Shown piece by piece: positions 8,089 through 21,237 of a DNA stretch of 64,000 bases. The number at the start of each line of letters is the position of its first letter. Position 1 is the stretch's first letter. The DNA is taken from positions 1 through 64,000 of the forward strand of contig NZ_SMGD01000017.1 in assembly GCF_004339545.1 (NCBI RefSeq), in the 5' to 3' direction. Position numbers and translations under genes: made by a program. This DNA comes from Celerinatantimonas diazotrophica (GTDB lineage: Bacteria > Pseudomonadota > Gammaproteobacteria > Enterobacterales > Celerinatantimonadaceae). The notes beneath the pieces were generated by a model. The model was given only the letters and a program-made list of their open reading frames with translations. It made no database searches and was not told where the DNA came from.

Positions 8089-9009
8089 TCAATAAAGCAG
8101 GGGATTGTCGGCAAATTGGCGAAAATAAATGAGGCGAGTCACTTGCTTGTGTGAAAAGTAGCGCAAAGTATCCAACCCCGGATAAAGATCACCGTATTGA
8201 TTGGCTAAACTCTTCAACTGCAAAAGTCCTAAGCGGCTTTCAAAGCTAGAGCTGATACTGATGGGAATGTTAAGCGTTTTGGCAATTTGCAGATAGTAAT
8301 CGGTATTCTTGCCAAGTAATGTTGGTTTGAGCACCAGTGTTTGAATATTGGCTAATGTCTGTGCATCGATGCGTTGGTGTTGGAGTGATTCATCCAACGC
8401 AATTGGAACATCTGCTTTAGCCAGTTTTAAGCAGTCAGCTAAGCTAGCGCAGGGCTGCTCTAAATAGGCAAGGTTGGCGGTATTGATCTGAGCTAGAAAA
8501 GACTCCGCTTGCTGATAGTTCCAGTGGCCATTGGCATCCAGACGTAATTTAAGCTGCGGATAAGCTTGATTAATATGCGCGATGAGTGACACCTCCTCGG
8601 TGAGTGCTCGTCGGGCCACTTTTAATTTGGCTAGCGTCAGGGGGCCTGGATATTGCTCAAGATAACTTAAAATGGCTTGCTCATCGCCCTGCAAGAGTGG
8701 GTATCGCTGGTTTAACGAGTCAGGTTCTGCTTGGGGGCGCTGTTCTTTGGCACATTGAATCCCCCAATAGGTTGCTGCTGAGCGAAGAGAAGCGTCATGC
8801 CGATGCTCTAAAAAATCCGTCAGCTGTTGGAAACTCTCGCTAAGAGTGTGCGAGCTAAAGCCTGGCAGGGGGGCAATTTCGCCCCAACTGCAACTACCTT
8901 CAGGATGTTGTAGTTGCAGATAGAGGCCACGGCGAATGGATTGCTGGGGATCCCATGGACAATGCCAATGTTGCCGATATAACCAGATTTTTACCTGCCA
9001 GTGATGCAT
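8089..9009 (-). CDS. menC: o-succinylbenzoate synthase
   Basis: A member of the enolase superfamily (306 residues) that dehydrates SHCHC to o-succinylbenzoate. The second-Lys motif KLKVAR, the metal ligands in RLDANG, YLEQPC and ALDES, and the late lysine in 'LVLKPTLLG' are in the expected order. E. coli MenC is 320 residues. The gene starts eight bases after the menB stop, so the two are certainly co-transcribed. Confidence 0.94.
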   Translation of the reverse strand: MHHWQVKIWLYRQHWHCPWDPQQSIRRGLYLQLQHPEGSCSWGEIAPLPGFSSHTLSESFQQLTDFLEHRHDASLRSAATYWGIQCAKEQRPQAEPDSLNQRYPLLQGDEQAILSYLEQYPGPLTLAKLKVARRALTEEVSLIAHINQAYPQLKLRLDANGHWNYQQAESFLAQINTANLAYLEQPCASLADCLKLAKADVPIALDESLQHQRIDAQTLANIQTLVLKPTLLGKNTDYYLQIAKTLNIPISISSSFESRLGLLQLKSLANQYGDLYPGLDTLRYFSHKQVTRLIYFRQFADNPLLY

Positions 9010-9017
9010 GGGCGTGT

Positions 9018-9872
9018 CTACGGATTACGGGTAAAACGGGTGAAATCGGGGGCCCGATGTTCGTTAAACGCGTTGCGTCCTTCCTGACCTTCATCGGTCA
9101 TATAAAATAGCATCGTTGCGTTACCCGCTAACTCTTGTAATCCGGCTTGACCATCACAGTCGGCATTGAGCGCCGCTTTCAAACAGCGCAGAGCCATAGG
9201 GCTATTGCGTAGCATTTCTCGGCACCACTTCACGGTTTCTTTTTCAAGATCGGCTAAAGGCACAACGGTATTGACTAAACCCATATCGAGGGCTTGCTGG
9301 GCGTCATACATTCGGCATAAAAACCAAATTTCACGGGCTTTTTTCTGGCCGACTAAACGTGCCATGTAGCTGGCGCCCCAACCCCCATCGAAGGAACCCA
9401 CTCGTGGCCCAGTTTGGCCAAATTGAGCATTATCAGCTGCGATGGTTAAATCACACATCATATGTAAAACGTGCCCGCCTCCCACAGCGTAACCGGCGAC
9501 CATTGCCACTACTGGTTTGGGGCAAGTTCGAATGTCCCGTTGTAAATCTAGAACATTAAGATGATGAATACCGCTGTCATCTTTATAGCCACTATCGCCA
9601 CGAATTTTTTGATCACCACCACTACAAAATGCTAAATCACCTTCACCCGTAAAAATAACGACACCAACGTTGGAATCATAGCGAGCATCACTTAACGCTT
9701 GAATCATCTCCTTCACGGTTTGAGGACGAAAAGCATTACGAACCTGAGGGCGGTTGATGGTTATTTTGGCAATTCCACAGGCGGATTTATGATAACGGAT
9801 GTCTTGATAAGCGTCGCTGACATCTTGCCATTGAACTGGCGCATTCAGATCCTCTGATGTATAGATAGGCAT
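9018..9872 (-). CDS. menB: 1,4-dihydroxy-2-naphthoyl-CoA synthase
   Basis: A crotonase-fold enzyme (284 residues; E. coli has 285) closing the second ring of the naphthoquinone. Conserved parts include [12 protein letters not shown], the oxyanion region [23 protein letters not shown] and the MenB-specific [14 protein letters not shown]. The [18 protein letters not shown] segment is also typical. It is separated from menH by about 105 bases that contain an inverted repeat, so an internal promoter or processing site is possible. Confidence 0.96.
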   Translation of the reverse strand: MPIYTSEDLNAPVQWQDVSDAYQDIRYHKSACGIAKITINRPQVRNAFRPQTVKEMIQALSDARYDSNVGVVIFTGEGDLAFCSGGDQKIRGDSGYKDDSGIHHLNVLDLQRDIRTCPKPVVAMVAGYAVGGGHVLHMMCDLTIAADNAQFGQTGPRVGSFDGGWGASYMARLVGQKKAREIWFLCRMYDAQQALDMGLVNTVVPLADLEKETVKWCREMLRNSPMALRCLKAALNADCDGQAGLQELAGNATMLFYMTDEGQEGRNAFNEHRAPDFTRFTRNP

Positions 9873-9927
9873 ACAAACCTCTTGAGATTACGTCGAGAGC
9901 TTAAGCCTGACAGTAATCACTAAATAG

Positions 9928-9948
9928 GTAATTGATATCCATCAATTA
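9928..9948. repeat. Inverted repeat between menH and menB
   Basis: TAATTGAT and ATCAATTA form an eight-base-pair stem around ATCC in the only sizeable gap of the men operon. There is no T tract, so it is not an intrinsic terminator. It could be an operator or an RNA stability element. Confidence 0.4.
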
Positions 9949-9977
9949 ATCGCGTTACCTGCTCCGAACCAAACTAT

Positions 9978-10781
9978 TTATTTATGGGGGAGCTCAGACT
10001 CACCTAAAAATTGCCGAACAATCGCTATGAACTCCTCGGGTTTGGCGACATGAGTATTGTGTCCTGCGCCAGCGATTTGATAGCGCTTGGCCTGTTTAAG
10101 CTTACCTAATAACTCTTCGGCAAGGGTCGCAAATTTGGTATCTTCGTTGCCGACCACTAGGGCAATGGGAAACTGAAGTTTGGCCAGCTTCTCACTGAGT
10201 TCAATCTGGCGAGCCAGGCTGGTGGCTTCAAGCATCGCGGCTAAAGGCTTAGGATCGTATTGACGTTTAATCTCAATTTGATGTTGACGTTCCAGCTCGC
10301 TTAAATTGGCAAAAATAGGTTGCTGATACCAATCTTGCAGAACTTGCTCAAACGATTCTTGGCGCAGCCGTGTTGCCCATTTTTTATCACGGTCGAGTCG
10401 GATGTTTTTTTGCGCTTCGTCGTTAAGTCCCAAATGCGCCGATTCTAAAATGACAGCTCTGAGCCCCTTGGGTTTTAAACTGGCATGAAAAGCGGCCAAT
10501 CTCCCGCCCATGCTATATCCGACCAGCGAATATTCGCGGACTCCTAAATGTTTCAACGTATGTTCTAATAAACGATGCACTTGGCGGAATCCATGGCGAA
10601 CATCGGGTTTGAGTGCTTGACTCATCCCGTGACCTGGCAGATCCACACTAATGCAGTAGTATTGATCACTTAATGCTGAAGTGATGTATCCCCAATCACT
10701 GTTATTGCCCATAAAGCCATGCAGAAAAACCAGTGCTGGATTAGTCTTGGATCCTTTGACGCTAAAGTGAAGAGAGTTCAC
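9978..10781 (-). CDS. menH: SHCHC synthase (2-succinyl-6-hydroxy-2,4-cyclohexadiene-1-carboxylate synthase)
   Basis: An alpha/beta hydrolase of 267 residues that eliminates pyruvate from SEPHCHC. The LHGFMGN oxyanion segment is near residue 20, the nucleophile Ser90 sits in GYSMGG, an Asp lies in VGNEDTKF and the catalytic His241 in GAGHNTH. The start codon lies 20 bases inside the 3' end of menD, so the two genes are translationally coupled. The position between menD and menB is the classic enteric order. Confidence 0.92.
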   Translation of the reverse strand: MNSLHFSVKGSKTNPALVFLHGFMGNNSDWGYITSALSDQYYCISVDLPGHGMSQALKPDVRHGFRQVHRLLEHTLKHLGVREYSLVGYSMGGRLAAFHASLKPKGLRAVILESAHLGLNDEAQKNIRLDRDKKWATRLRQESFEQVLQDWYQQPIFANLSELERQHQIEIKRQYDPKPLAAMLEATSLARQIELSEKLAKLQFPIALVVGNEDTKFATLAEELLGKLKQAKRYQIAGAGHNTHVAKPEEFIAIVRQFLGESELPHK

Positions 10782-12456
10782 GCACCTGTTCTCCTAATCG
10801 GTGGATCGCTTTGCTGGCCGCCCCTGGCTCACTTAAAATTTCCAACAAATGTGTTCCACCTTGTTGTAATGCTTGTTCATACGCTGTACTCAAAGTGCTG
10901 GGATTAATAACGCGTTGATAGTTTATCCCAAATTGCACAGCCGCTGCCCGAAATTCAATGCCATGGGGCAATTGGTAATAATCTCTTGCCAGATGATTTT
11001 GTGTAGGTACTGGCAATAGTTCAAAGATACCGCCTCCGTCGTTATTTATCACGCAAATTATAAGCGTTGTGCGAGTCGTTCTGGCCAGAGCCAGCGAGTT
11101 CAGATCATGCAATAGAGAAGTATCGCCTAATAAAACGGTTGTAACCGCTGCGTATTGGGCAATACCGCAACCACTTGCTAGCAATCCATCAATTCCTGAA
11201 CAGCCCCGGTTGGTATAAATGTTGAGTGCTTTGGGAAGGTGGTTGGCAACCAGCTGCATATGACGAATTGCTAAACTGTTGCCCAGCATCAACGCGCTTT
11301 GAGTCGGGATCAGTGTGGCCAATGTGGCGACCATTGCCAACTCGTCATCGCCTTGGGGGATTGGTAATTGTTGTTGGGCTTGGAGCCAGTGCATGGCATC
11401 GTCAAGTTGATAGCTGGGTGCTGGGTGGGCGTTAATCCAGCTTTTAGCATCAGCATAAAAGCGGTGAGTGGTCTGCCAGTTCGGATCAAGCCGCTTCCCC
11501 CGGGGTTCAATCTGATAATATTCACCGGTTTGAGTGTTCAGCCATTGTCCGAGGATTTTACTGACTAAGCGGCCGCCAAACTGAATGATCAAGTCAAATT
11601 GGGACGAGGCTAATTTTGAATGACGCAATAAAAGGTCAACGGCGCTGATCACCCTACTCGAGCCAGCGACTTGGGACTGGACATCTGCCATGATTGGCCA
11701 ACCGGTATTTTTTGCCCAATTTAATACCGCGTTTGCCTGATCGGCATCCATCGCCCCTAAAATGATAAGTACTTTGGTCTGTTCTGCGGGCGGCCAAGAA
11801 GGCGTGCGTACTTGTCCGGTCAGCGATGGAGTAAAACAGTTAAGGGGTTGATCATGGCTAAGCCAGTGCTCAACATCTGCTAAATAAGCTGAAAAATCGA
11901 TGGCTTGACTGTGCGGATAAAAAGGTTCTCGAAAAGGGCAATTTAATAATGCGGGGCCTTGTTGCGAGCGCATTTGGGCGACTAAGTCATCGAGTTTGCC
12001 GAGTAAGGCCCGAGCTGGAAAATGTTCGTCAGGGGCAGGCAGAGCCACTTCTGCAACAGGATAATGAGCAAATATGCCAGGCTGCGAGATGGCTTGATTG
12101 GCCCCGCAGTTGAGCAGTTCATCAGGGCGATCGGCACAGGCAATTAGCAGTAAAACACCGGTTTGAGCCGCTTCAATAAATGCCGGATAGAGATTGGCCA
12201 CGGCTGTACCCGATGTACAGATGACCAAGACGGGATGGTCGCTAGCTTTCGCCATTCCTAGTGCCATATATCCCAAACCGCGCTCATCAAAATGCGTATG
12301 ACAACGCAATTTTGCATGATGCGCACAGGCTATCGTTAAGGGGGCACTTCTTGAGCCCGGAGCAATGCAGACATCTTGAATATTCAGACGAGTACATTCC
12401 TCGATTAACAACCGAGCCCAGAGTAAATTGAGATTATCGCAAACAGGGTCAAACAT
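10762..12456 (-). CDS. menD: SEPHCHC synthase
   Basis: A thiamine diphosphate-dependent enzyme (564 residues) joining isochorismate and 2-oxoglutarate with loss of CO2. The N-terminal domain has CIAPGSRSAPLTIA and the DERGLGYMALGMAKAS segment; the C-terminal domain has the ThDP/Mg motif, from LLGDTSLLHDLNSL to INNDGGGIFELLP. E. coli MenD is 556 residues. It overlaps menF by eight bases and menH by 20 bases. Confidence 0.95.
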   Translation of the reverse strand: MFDPVCDNLNLLWARLLIEECTRLNIQDVCIAPGSRSAPLTIACAHHAKLRCHTHFDERGLGYMALGMAKASDHPVLVICTSGTAVANLYPAFIEAAQTGVLLLIACADRPDELLNCGANQAISQPGIFAHYPVAEVALPAPDEHFPARALLGKLDDLVAQMRSQQGPALLNCPFREPFYPHSQAIDFSAYLADVEHWLSHDQPLNCFTPSLTGQVRTPSWPPAEQTKVLIILGAMDADQANAVLNWAKNTGWPIMADVQSQVAGSSRVISAVDLLLRHSKLASSQFDLIIQFGGRLVSKILGQWLNTQTGEYYQIEPRGKRLDPNWQTTHRFYADAKSWINAHPAPSYQLDDAMHWLQAQQQLPIPQGDDELAMVATLATLIPTQSALMLGNSLAIRHMQLVANHLPKALNIYTNRGCSGIDGLLASGCGIAQYAAVTTVLLGDTSLLHDLNSLALARTTRTTLIICVINNDGGGIFELLPVPTQNHLARDYYQLPHGIEFRAAAVQFGINYQRVINPSTLSTAYEQALQQGGTHLLEILSEPGAASKAIHRLGEQVRELSSL

Positions 12457-13732
12457 TTAATAATCCTTGGATCGTGGCACTTTTGCGTTGCAGTTCCTGC
12501 CATTCACTTTGCGCCTCGGAACCTTTTACAATGCCTGCTCCAGCATAAACTGAGAGCTGCTGCTGGTTTTGATGAGCGCAGCGAATCGCAACGGTAAAAT
12601 CACTTTTCTTTTGGCTAATAAAACCGACTGCCCCCGCATACCAACCGCGATCGAATGGTTCGTGCTCTGCTAGATAATGCTGCGCTTTCACTCTTGGCAG
12701 GCCTGCCACCGCAGGGGTCGGATGAAGCGCAGTCAGTAAGTCGGTATCGGTGGTGTGAGGATGTAATTGGGCCGTTATTTTTTGACAAAGATGTTGTAGA
12801 TGACGTTGTTCAACCAGCTGCATGGGGGCAATCTGAATGTTCTGACTCATCGAGGTTAATGCCTGATAAATTGCATCGGCAACAAACTGATTTTCATGAT
12901 TGTTTTTGGTGTCATGCAGCAGTTTTTGCCCTAATTTGGCACGGGTATGTTGTTGCTCGCTCGATTGGCCTGTTCCTGCCAGAGCTTCTGTTGCAAGCGA
13001 TTGCCCTAAACGTTGATAAAGTCGCTCTGGGGGGACACCAAAGAAGCTCTGATCCGGTTGGTTTGAGAGGTAAAAGGCGTAGTTATCCGGTTGCAATTGC
13101 TGCCATTGTTCCAGCAGGGCCAGAGCATTAATATGCTCATTTGCCTGATAAATACTTTGTCTGGCTAAAACCACTTTGGGGCAAGCTTTGAGCGCGTCCG
13201 CTTGGGTCACTGAGTTGACCAGTGAGTGCCACATCGGCTGGCTGGGATGCTGAGCGACTAGTTTAAACTGGGGCGATTGCCAGCGTAATTTGGTTTCTGA
13301 ACGTAGCGACTTTAATGTTGCGATTCGTTGCTCGGCGCTCATGGATTGCCAGTTGTGAATATATAACCACTGCTCATCGTCATTCAACCGCAGCTCTATC
13401 TGCGGCAAAATAAACTGGCACGCGGGAAATCCTGGCCATTGTGGCTGGGTTTGGTCAAAGGTGACACCGCCATAAAAGCGCTGCTCAGGGTACTGTGCTA
13501 AATAGCTAGAAATATCGCTTAATGAAGTTATTTTTATTAAGGCGCCCAAATAACATACTTTTTCACCTTCTCGATCTTGCCAATACCCTTTATACATATC
13601 TGATTGTGCTGCTAACCAGCCTAAGGCCGAGTGGACTTTTACTGGAAACTTGATCGATTGCATTGTTGGCAGTTTATTTTCTTGTTTGCCCCAGATAGCT
13701 CGGTCAAGTTGTTTTGGATCAATCATTAACAT
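12449..13732 (-). CDS. menF: Isochorismate synthase (menaquinone-specific)
   Basis: A chorismate-binding-family enzyme (427 residues; E. coli MenF 431) that isomerises chorismate to isochorismate. The C-terminal catalytic domain shows GVPPERLYQR, EALAGTGQ, LLTALHPTPAVAGLPR, RGWYAGAVGFI and the final YAGAGIVKGSEAQSEW. AGGA lies eight bases before the ATG. It is the first gene of the minus-strand men operon and is transcribed away from menA; the 120-base gap between them must hold both promoters. Confidence 0.94.
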   Translation of the reverse strand: MLMIDPKQLDRAIWGKQENKLPTMQSIKFPVKVHSALGWLAAQSDMYKGYWQDREGEKVCYLGALIKITSLSDISSYLAQYPEQRFYGGVTFDQTQPQWPGFPACQFILPQIELRLNDDEQWLYIHNWQSMSAEQRIATLKSLRSETKLRWQSPQFKLVAQHPSQPMWHSLVNSVTQADALKACPKVVLARQSIYQANEHINALALLEQWQQLQPDNYAFYLSNQPDQSFFGVPPERLYQRLGQSLATEALAGTGQSSEQQHTRAKLGQKLLHDTKNNHENQFVADAIYQALTSMSQNIQIAPMQLVEQRHLQHLCQKITAQLHPHTTDTDLLTALHPTPAVAGLPRVKAQHYLAEHEPFDRGWYAGAVGFISQKKSDFTVAIRCAHQNQQQLSVYAGAGIVKGSEAQSEWQELQRKSATIQGLLNV

Positions 13733-13849
13733 AGCTAAGATCCTCTATGATGACAATAGCGACGCTCTTGTCGATGACAGCAAAGCTTATCAGAAGGATC
13801 TGTAAGCTATTTGATGCAAAACAATTTCGATGCTCACAAAGGTGGGGTT

Positions 13850-14758
13850 ATGGTTATTTCAACTTGGATTGAAGCGATGCGCTTGCGGACGCTGCCGCTG
13901 GCAACTGCTTCGATTATATTGGGCAGCGCCTTGGCTGCTTATCATCATGGCTTTAAAACCAGCGTGTTTATCTTAGCGATGAGCACTGCATTGTTATTAC
14001 AGATTCTATCTAACTTTGCCAACGATTATGGTGACGCAGTACATGGTACTGACAATGAAACTCGGGTTGGACCAGCGCGAGCGATTCAATCGGGAGCATT
14101 GAGTGCCGCCAGTGTCAAAAAGGCAGTTATCATCTGTGCGATTTTGGCTATGGTTTCAGGATTGGCACTATTGACTGTTAGCTTAGGGGAGAACTGGCGT
14201 GCTTGGGCTTGTTTTATTGGGCTAGGGGTGGCGGCAGTGATAGCTGCAATTACTTATACTATGGGCAAAATGCCATATGGCTATCGCGGTTTTGGCGATG
14301 TCAGCGTGTTTTTATTTTTTGGTCTGCTTGGCGTCGCGGGTAGTTATTATCTGCACACAGGGGCATTAGAGCGTTCAGTTTGGCTGCCAGCGATCGCCAG
14401 TGGCTTACTTTCTGCTGCGGTTCTAAATATTAATAACATTCGTGACTTAGAACCGGATAAAGCGGCTGGCAAAAATACCTTGGCGGTGCGTTTAGGGGCT
14501 CATTTGGCGCGTATTTATCATCAATTGCTCGTGGTTGGCGCGCTGGTGGCATTTGTCATTTTTGTCAGTGAAGTCCATGGTTATGCGGGGTATTTGGTCT
14601 TATTGGCGGCTATTCCACTGGTCAAATCGGGTTGGACCGTTTATCGCAGTCAGGATCCGAAAATTCTAGATGGCTTGTTAAAAACAACGGCCAAACTCTC
14701 CCTTTTGGCTAATGTCACTTTGTCCGTTGGGTTATTAATAAGCATGCATCCGCTTTAA
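13850..14758 (+). CDS. menA: 1,4-dihydroxy-2-naphthoate polyprenyltransferase
   Basis: An inner-membrane UbiA-family prenyltransferase (302 residues from the preferred start; E. coli 308) that attaches the isoprenoid chain to DHNA. The two Asp-rich motifs are NDYGDAVHGTD and NIRDLEPDKAAGKNTLAVR, separated by several membrane helices. An earlier ATG at 13814 is possible, but AAGGTGGGG precedes the ATG at 13850 and the resulting N-terminus WIEAMRLRTLPLA aligns with the family. It completes all of the membrane-quinone pathway up to demethylmenaquinone in one locus, apart from a DHNA-CoA thioesterase. Confidence 0.94.
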   Translation: MVISTWIEAMRLRTLPLATASIILGSALAAYHHGFKTSVFILAMSTALLLQILSNFANDYGDAVHGTDNETRVGPARAIQSGALSAASVKKAVIICAILAMVSGLALLTVSLGENWRAWACFIGLGVAAVIAAITYTMGKMPYGYRGFGDVSVFLFFGLLGVAGSYYLHTGALERSVWLPAIASGLLSAAVLNINNIRDLEPDKAAGKNTLAVRLGAHLARIYHQLLVVGALVAFVIFVSEVHGYAGYLVLLAAIPLVKSGWTVYRSQDPKILDGLLKTTAKLSLLANVTLSVGLLISMHPL

Positions 14759-14881
14759 TCTAACTGGGTAAATTGAGTGATTTCGTGACATATCGGTTGA
14801 GCTTTATTAGAAAGTTTTTATACTAAAGCTGCTGTGGTCTAAGCTGAATTTTTTATTCAGTGCCCAGTAAACTCAAGAAAT

Positions 14882-14979
14882 ACTTGTCGGAGTGCCATAA
14901 GGCTGAGACGTTGCAACCCCATTTGGTTGCAGCGGATCCGTATCACCTGATCAGGGTAATGCCTGCGAAGGGAACAAGT
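14882..14979 (+). promoter_or_regulatory. TPP riboswitch (THI element)
   Basis: The conserved ACTTGTCGGAGTGCC, GGCTGAGACG, TATCACCTGATCAGGGTAAT and GCCTGCGAAGGGAACAAGT blocks are all present. The P3 arm GCAACCCC ATTTGGTTGC is short. A hairpin of AAATAGTCGC with GCGCTATTT follows at about 14983-15021 and may belong to the expression platform. The element heads the thiC operon and is expected to shut it down when thiamine diphosphate is plentiful. Confidence 0.97.
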
Positions 14980-14989
14980 GTGAAAATAG

Positions 14990-18497
<3,508 letters not shown>

Positions 18498-18501
18498 GAT
18501 C

Positions 18502-19257
18502 ATGGGCGACTCACAATTAACGGATGCTCAGCTCAAGCGATATAGTCGTCATCTGTTATTGGCTCAGGTGGGAGAAGCCGGACAGCTTAAATTAGCCAAT
18601 GCATCTGTTTTGATTGTGGGGATGGGCGGGCTCGGCGCGCCCGCTGGATTGTATTTAGCGGGAGCTGGGGTTGGCAAGTTGGTGTTAGCCGATGATGACA
18701 TTGTCAGTGAATCAAACCTGCAGCGCCAAATTGTCTACAGCGAAAAACAATTGGGGCAGAGTAAAGTGAATGCTGCCCGAGATCGATTGCAGGCACTGAA
18801 TCATGATATCCATATTCGACCTGTACAGCGCCGCTTAAGTGAGCAGATTCTGCAGATGGAAGTCATGCAAGCTGATGTGGTGCTAGATTGCTCTGACAAT
18901 ATTCAGACCCGCTATGCGCTCAGTGATACTTGTCAAAAATTAAAAGTGCCGTTAGTCAGCGGTGCTGCGGTTGCCTTTGATGGGCAACTGATGGTGTTTG
19001 ATTTTCGCCAACCCGATAGCCCTTGCTATCGATGTTTATTTCCGCAAGCCAGTGATGCCGTTCTTAATTGTTCGACTGCCGGAGTGTTGGGGCCATTGGT
19101 CGGGGTGATAGGCTCGCTGCAGGCGCTGGAGTGCATTAAAATGATATGCCAAATTGAGTCTGCAGCCGTTGGTCGATTCAGCAGCTTTGATGGCTTAAGT
19201 GGTGAGTGGTTTCATCTTCAGATGCAAAAACGGCCTAACTGTCAATGTTCTCAATAA
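18502..19257 (+). CDS. thiF: ThiF-type adenylyltransferase
   Basis: An E1-like enzyme (251 residues) that adenylates the C-terminus of the sulfur carrier ThiS. It has the nucleotide-binding GMGGLGAPAGLYLAGAG, the SNLQRQIVYSE arginine segment, the DCSDNIQTRY motif, zinc ligands CYRC and CQC, and the Cys of LNCSTAGVLGP. It starts four bases after thiDE. Its natural partners thiS, thiG and thiH do not follow, so they must be elsewhere or missing. MoeB is the closest alternative, but the operon position favours ThiF. Confidence 0.9.
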   Translation: MGDSQLTDAQLKRYSRHLLLAQVGEAGQLKLANASVLIVGMGGLGAPAGLYLAGAGVGKLVLADDDIVSESNLQRQIVYSEKQLGQSKVNAARDRLQALNHDIHIRPVQRRLSEQILQMEVMQADVVLDCSDNIQTRYALSDTCQKLKVPLVSGAAVAFDGQLMVFDFRQPDSPCYRCLFPQASDAVLNCSTAGVLGPLVGVIGSLQALECIKMICQIESAAVGRFSSFDGLSGEWFHLQMQKRPNCQCSQ

Positions 19258-19262
19258 TAAAT

Positions 19263-19285
19263 GTCGACTACCGAGGCTAGTCGAC
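19263..19285. repeat. Inverted repeat after the thiamine operon
   Basis: GTCGACTA and TAGTCGAC form a perfect eight-base-pair stem just after the thiF stop codon. The following bases (GTCTCTATG) are not T-rich, so it is at best a weak terminator. Confidence 0.5.
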
Positions 19286-19355
19286 GTCTCTATGAGCCGT
19301 TATAGTGGCTACTGGTTACAATGACTCGTTTAGCTTGCATGGAGGACTTTGCCTT

Positions 19356-19871
19356 ATGAGTGGTGAAAAATTATTTAGTTGGAGCCATTTTTCGATTTGC
19401 CAATCGTTACAACGTTACCCTGACGGATGTGAGCGAGAAGTGACCCGTATGGAACATCCCGGTGCGGTGGTGATTGTGCCAATTGGGGGGCAAGGGGAGT
19501 TTGTTCTAGAAAGACAATATCGGGCGGCGGTGGATCGTTGGTTGTTGGAGTTTCCGGCTGGCACGATGGAGCGTGGGGAAGATCCGCTTGAATGTGCGAA
19601 ACGTGAGTTAGCCGAAGAGGTTGGTTTAGCCGCGCAGCATTGGCAAAATCTAGGAACCATGTTACCTGCACCTGGATTTTGTAATGAGGTGCAACATCTG
19701 TTTCTTGCTCAAGAATTATCGGTGGTTTCGGCCAATCCTGATGAAGATGAAATTATTGAGATGCAGCGTTTCAATCAGCGTGATTTAACCGAGCAAATTC
19801 GTTCCGGGGCTGTCATCGACAGTAAAACAGTTGCAGCTTTTTACCGGACCTTGTTAGCTCTCGCTGATTAA
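19356..19871 (+). CDS. Nudix hydrolase, ADP-ribose pyrophosphatase type
   Basis: A 171-residue cytosolic hydrolase. The full Nudix box GX5EX7REUXEEXGU is present from Gly69 to Leu91 (GTMERGEDPLECAKRELAEE, then VGL). The sequence before it (VLERQYRAAVDRWLLEFPAG) is typical of the ADP-sugar/ADP-ribose pyrophosphatase branch, as is LAPAPGF-like MLPAPGFCNEV afterwards. GGAGG lies ten bases before the ATG at 19356; a GTG 51 bases upstream is less likely. The exact nucleotide sugar substrate cannot be read off. Confidence 0.87.
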   Translation: MSGEKLFSWSHFSICQSLQRYPDGCEREVTRMEHPGAVVIVPIGGQGEFVLERQYRAAVDRWLLEFPAGTMERGEDPLECAKRELAEEVGLAAQHWQNLGTMLPAPGFCNEVQHLFLAQELSVVSANPDEDEIIEMQRFNQRDLTEQIRSGAVIDSKTVAAFYRTLLALAD

Positions 19872-20023
19872 TTCGATTCATACAATGAATGGTTTAAGGC
19901 TCGTGAGTCAAGTTATCTGAAAGCTCAGTAAATAGTCTGTTTTATCACAAATTCATGAATGACCGCTAGGTGGCTATTAGGCCCGTTCAGTGTTGTTTTC
20001 ATTGCCGAATTAAAAGGAACTTT

Positions 20024-20956
20024 GTGTCTATTTTGCCACTTATCATGCCATTATTTATTTTGGCGATTATAGGTTGGGGGTTTGCTAAAACTAATCGCTA
20101 TCTGCCGGTTGGTTGGTCAAAAGGCGTGAATGCATTGACCGCGCGAGTATTGGTCCCTTGTCTGTTATTTCTTGGAATGTATCGCCACGGGTTACCGGGA
20201 CAGCAGTCCTGGGGAATTTTGTTATCGTTTTACATCGCTTTGTTGCTGCTTTTCTGGTTTTTATATTTTGTGCAAAGTAAGCAAAAAGAACGGGCTCCAA
20301 TTGCCTTAGCCGGGGCATTTTCAAACCTTGTTTATGTTGGTGTACCCGTAGTCAGTAACCTATTTGGTGAACAGGCTCTTTCTTATTTATTCCCGATCGT
20401 TGCATTTCATAGCTTAATACTCTTTTCACTTTATTATTTTGCCGATTCATTAGGAAATGAAGGCAAAATACAGCTCAGCGTTTTAATGAAACCACTGAAA
20501 AATCCAATCGTGGTTAGCCTGTTGCTAGGTCTTATTGCGAATCTCATTCATATTTCATTACCAAAAATGCTCATTAATACGTTAAGTATGGGCGCCAGAG
20601 CCGCTTTGCCGTGTGCTTTGATCGTCATGGGGGCATCGCTTGCTGATATCAGTTTTAAGCACGGGAAATGGCAAGTTGTCTTAATTCTGGTGGGAAAGTT
20701 GCTCATCCTGCCATTTTTGGTCTTAGTGTTGAGCCATTTTGTTTTTGCGATGCCTATACGGATTACGTCTGTGCTGGTGGTGATGGCAAGTGGTCCAGTT
20801 GGCATTAACGCCTATGTCGTGGTTCGCAGTAATGGTGGCGATGCCCCAACGGTCAGTTCAGCCATTTTACTGAGCTGCTGGTTGAGCATACTGGCTTGGC
20901 CCTTTTGGCTATGGGTTATTCATCAATTAGGGACGGCTTCTTTGGGGGGAATTTAA
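20024..20956 (+). CDS. AEC-family (auxin efflux carrier) permease
   Basis: A membrane protein of 310 residues with about ten segments, beginning SILPLIMPLFILAIIGWGFAK. The NALTARVLVPCLLFLGM region, 'LAGAFSNLVYVGVPVVSNLFG' and the C-terminal VMASGPVGINAYVV are hallmarks of the AEC family, which includes malate and malonate carriers. The preferred start is a GTG at 20024, six bases after AAAGGA; the frame is open upstream to 19970. The substrate is unknown, and neighbours give no hint. Confidence 0.86.
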   Translation: MSILPLIMPLFILAIIGWGFAKTNRYLPVGWSKGVNALTARVLVPCLLFLGMYRHGLPGQQSWGILLSFYIALLLLFWFLYFVQSKQKERAPIALAGAFSNLVYVGVPVVSNLFGEQALSYLFPIVAFHSLILFSLYYFADSLGNEGKIQLSVLMKPLKNPIVVSLLLGLIANLIHISLPKMLINTLSMGARAALPCALIVMGASLADISFKHGKWQVVLILVGKLLILPFLVLVLSHFVFAMPIRITSVLVVMASGPVGINAYVVVRSNGGDAPTVSSAILLSCWLSILAWPFWLWVIHQLGTASLGGI

Positions 20957-21237
20957 CTCTCTAGCACCTTGCCTGAAGTGTTAACGATGATGCCACATTG
21001 ATGGTATGAACTTGCAGCGTTTGACCATCAATTGTTGCCACCTAGTCGCCGATTTTCTTATACACCACTGTCAGCCAATCGATCAAGCAAGCCTGAAAGG
21101 CTAACAATGTGTCTAGACTGTCCCGTACCATTGAAAGTTGATCGGAATTTGCAAGTGGTACTTTGCAAGGAAGCTCTCACGTGGCATTTGCCACTCAACT
21201 TAACGTTATGTGTCTGTGAAAATAAAGAGTCTCTTTT
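20957..21237. other. Intergenic stretch with hairpins and a degenerate repeat copy
   Basis: No gene is supported here. The part at about 20969-21003 resembles the part at 23881-23915 (about three quarters of 34 positions identical). Later, AAGTTGA and TCAACTT at about 21138 and 21195 enclose a GTGGC/GCCAC hairpin, suggesting a folded RNA or element end. Confidence 0.4.

Noticed and set aside
12655-13131. A 158-codon open frame on the plus strand
   Set aside because: It lies wholly inside menF on the opposite strand, has no ribosome binding site and encodes no recognisable protein; it is a shadow of the real gene.
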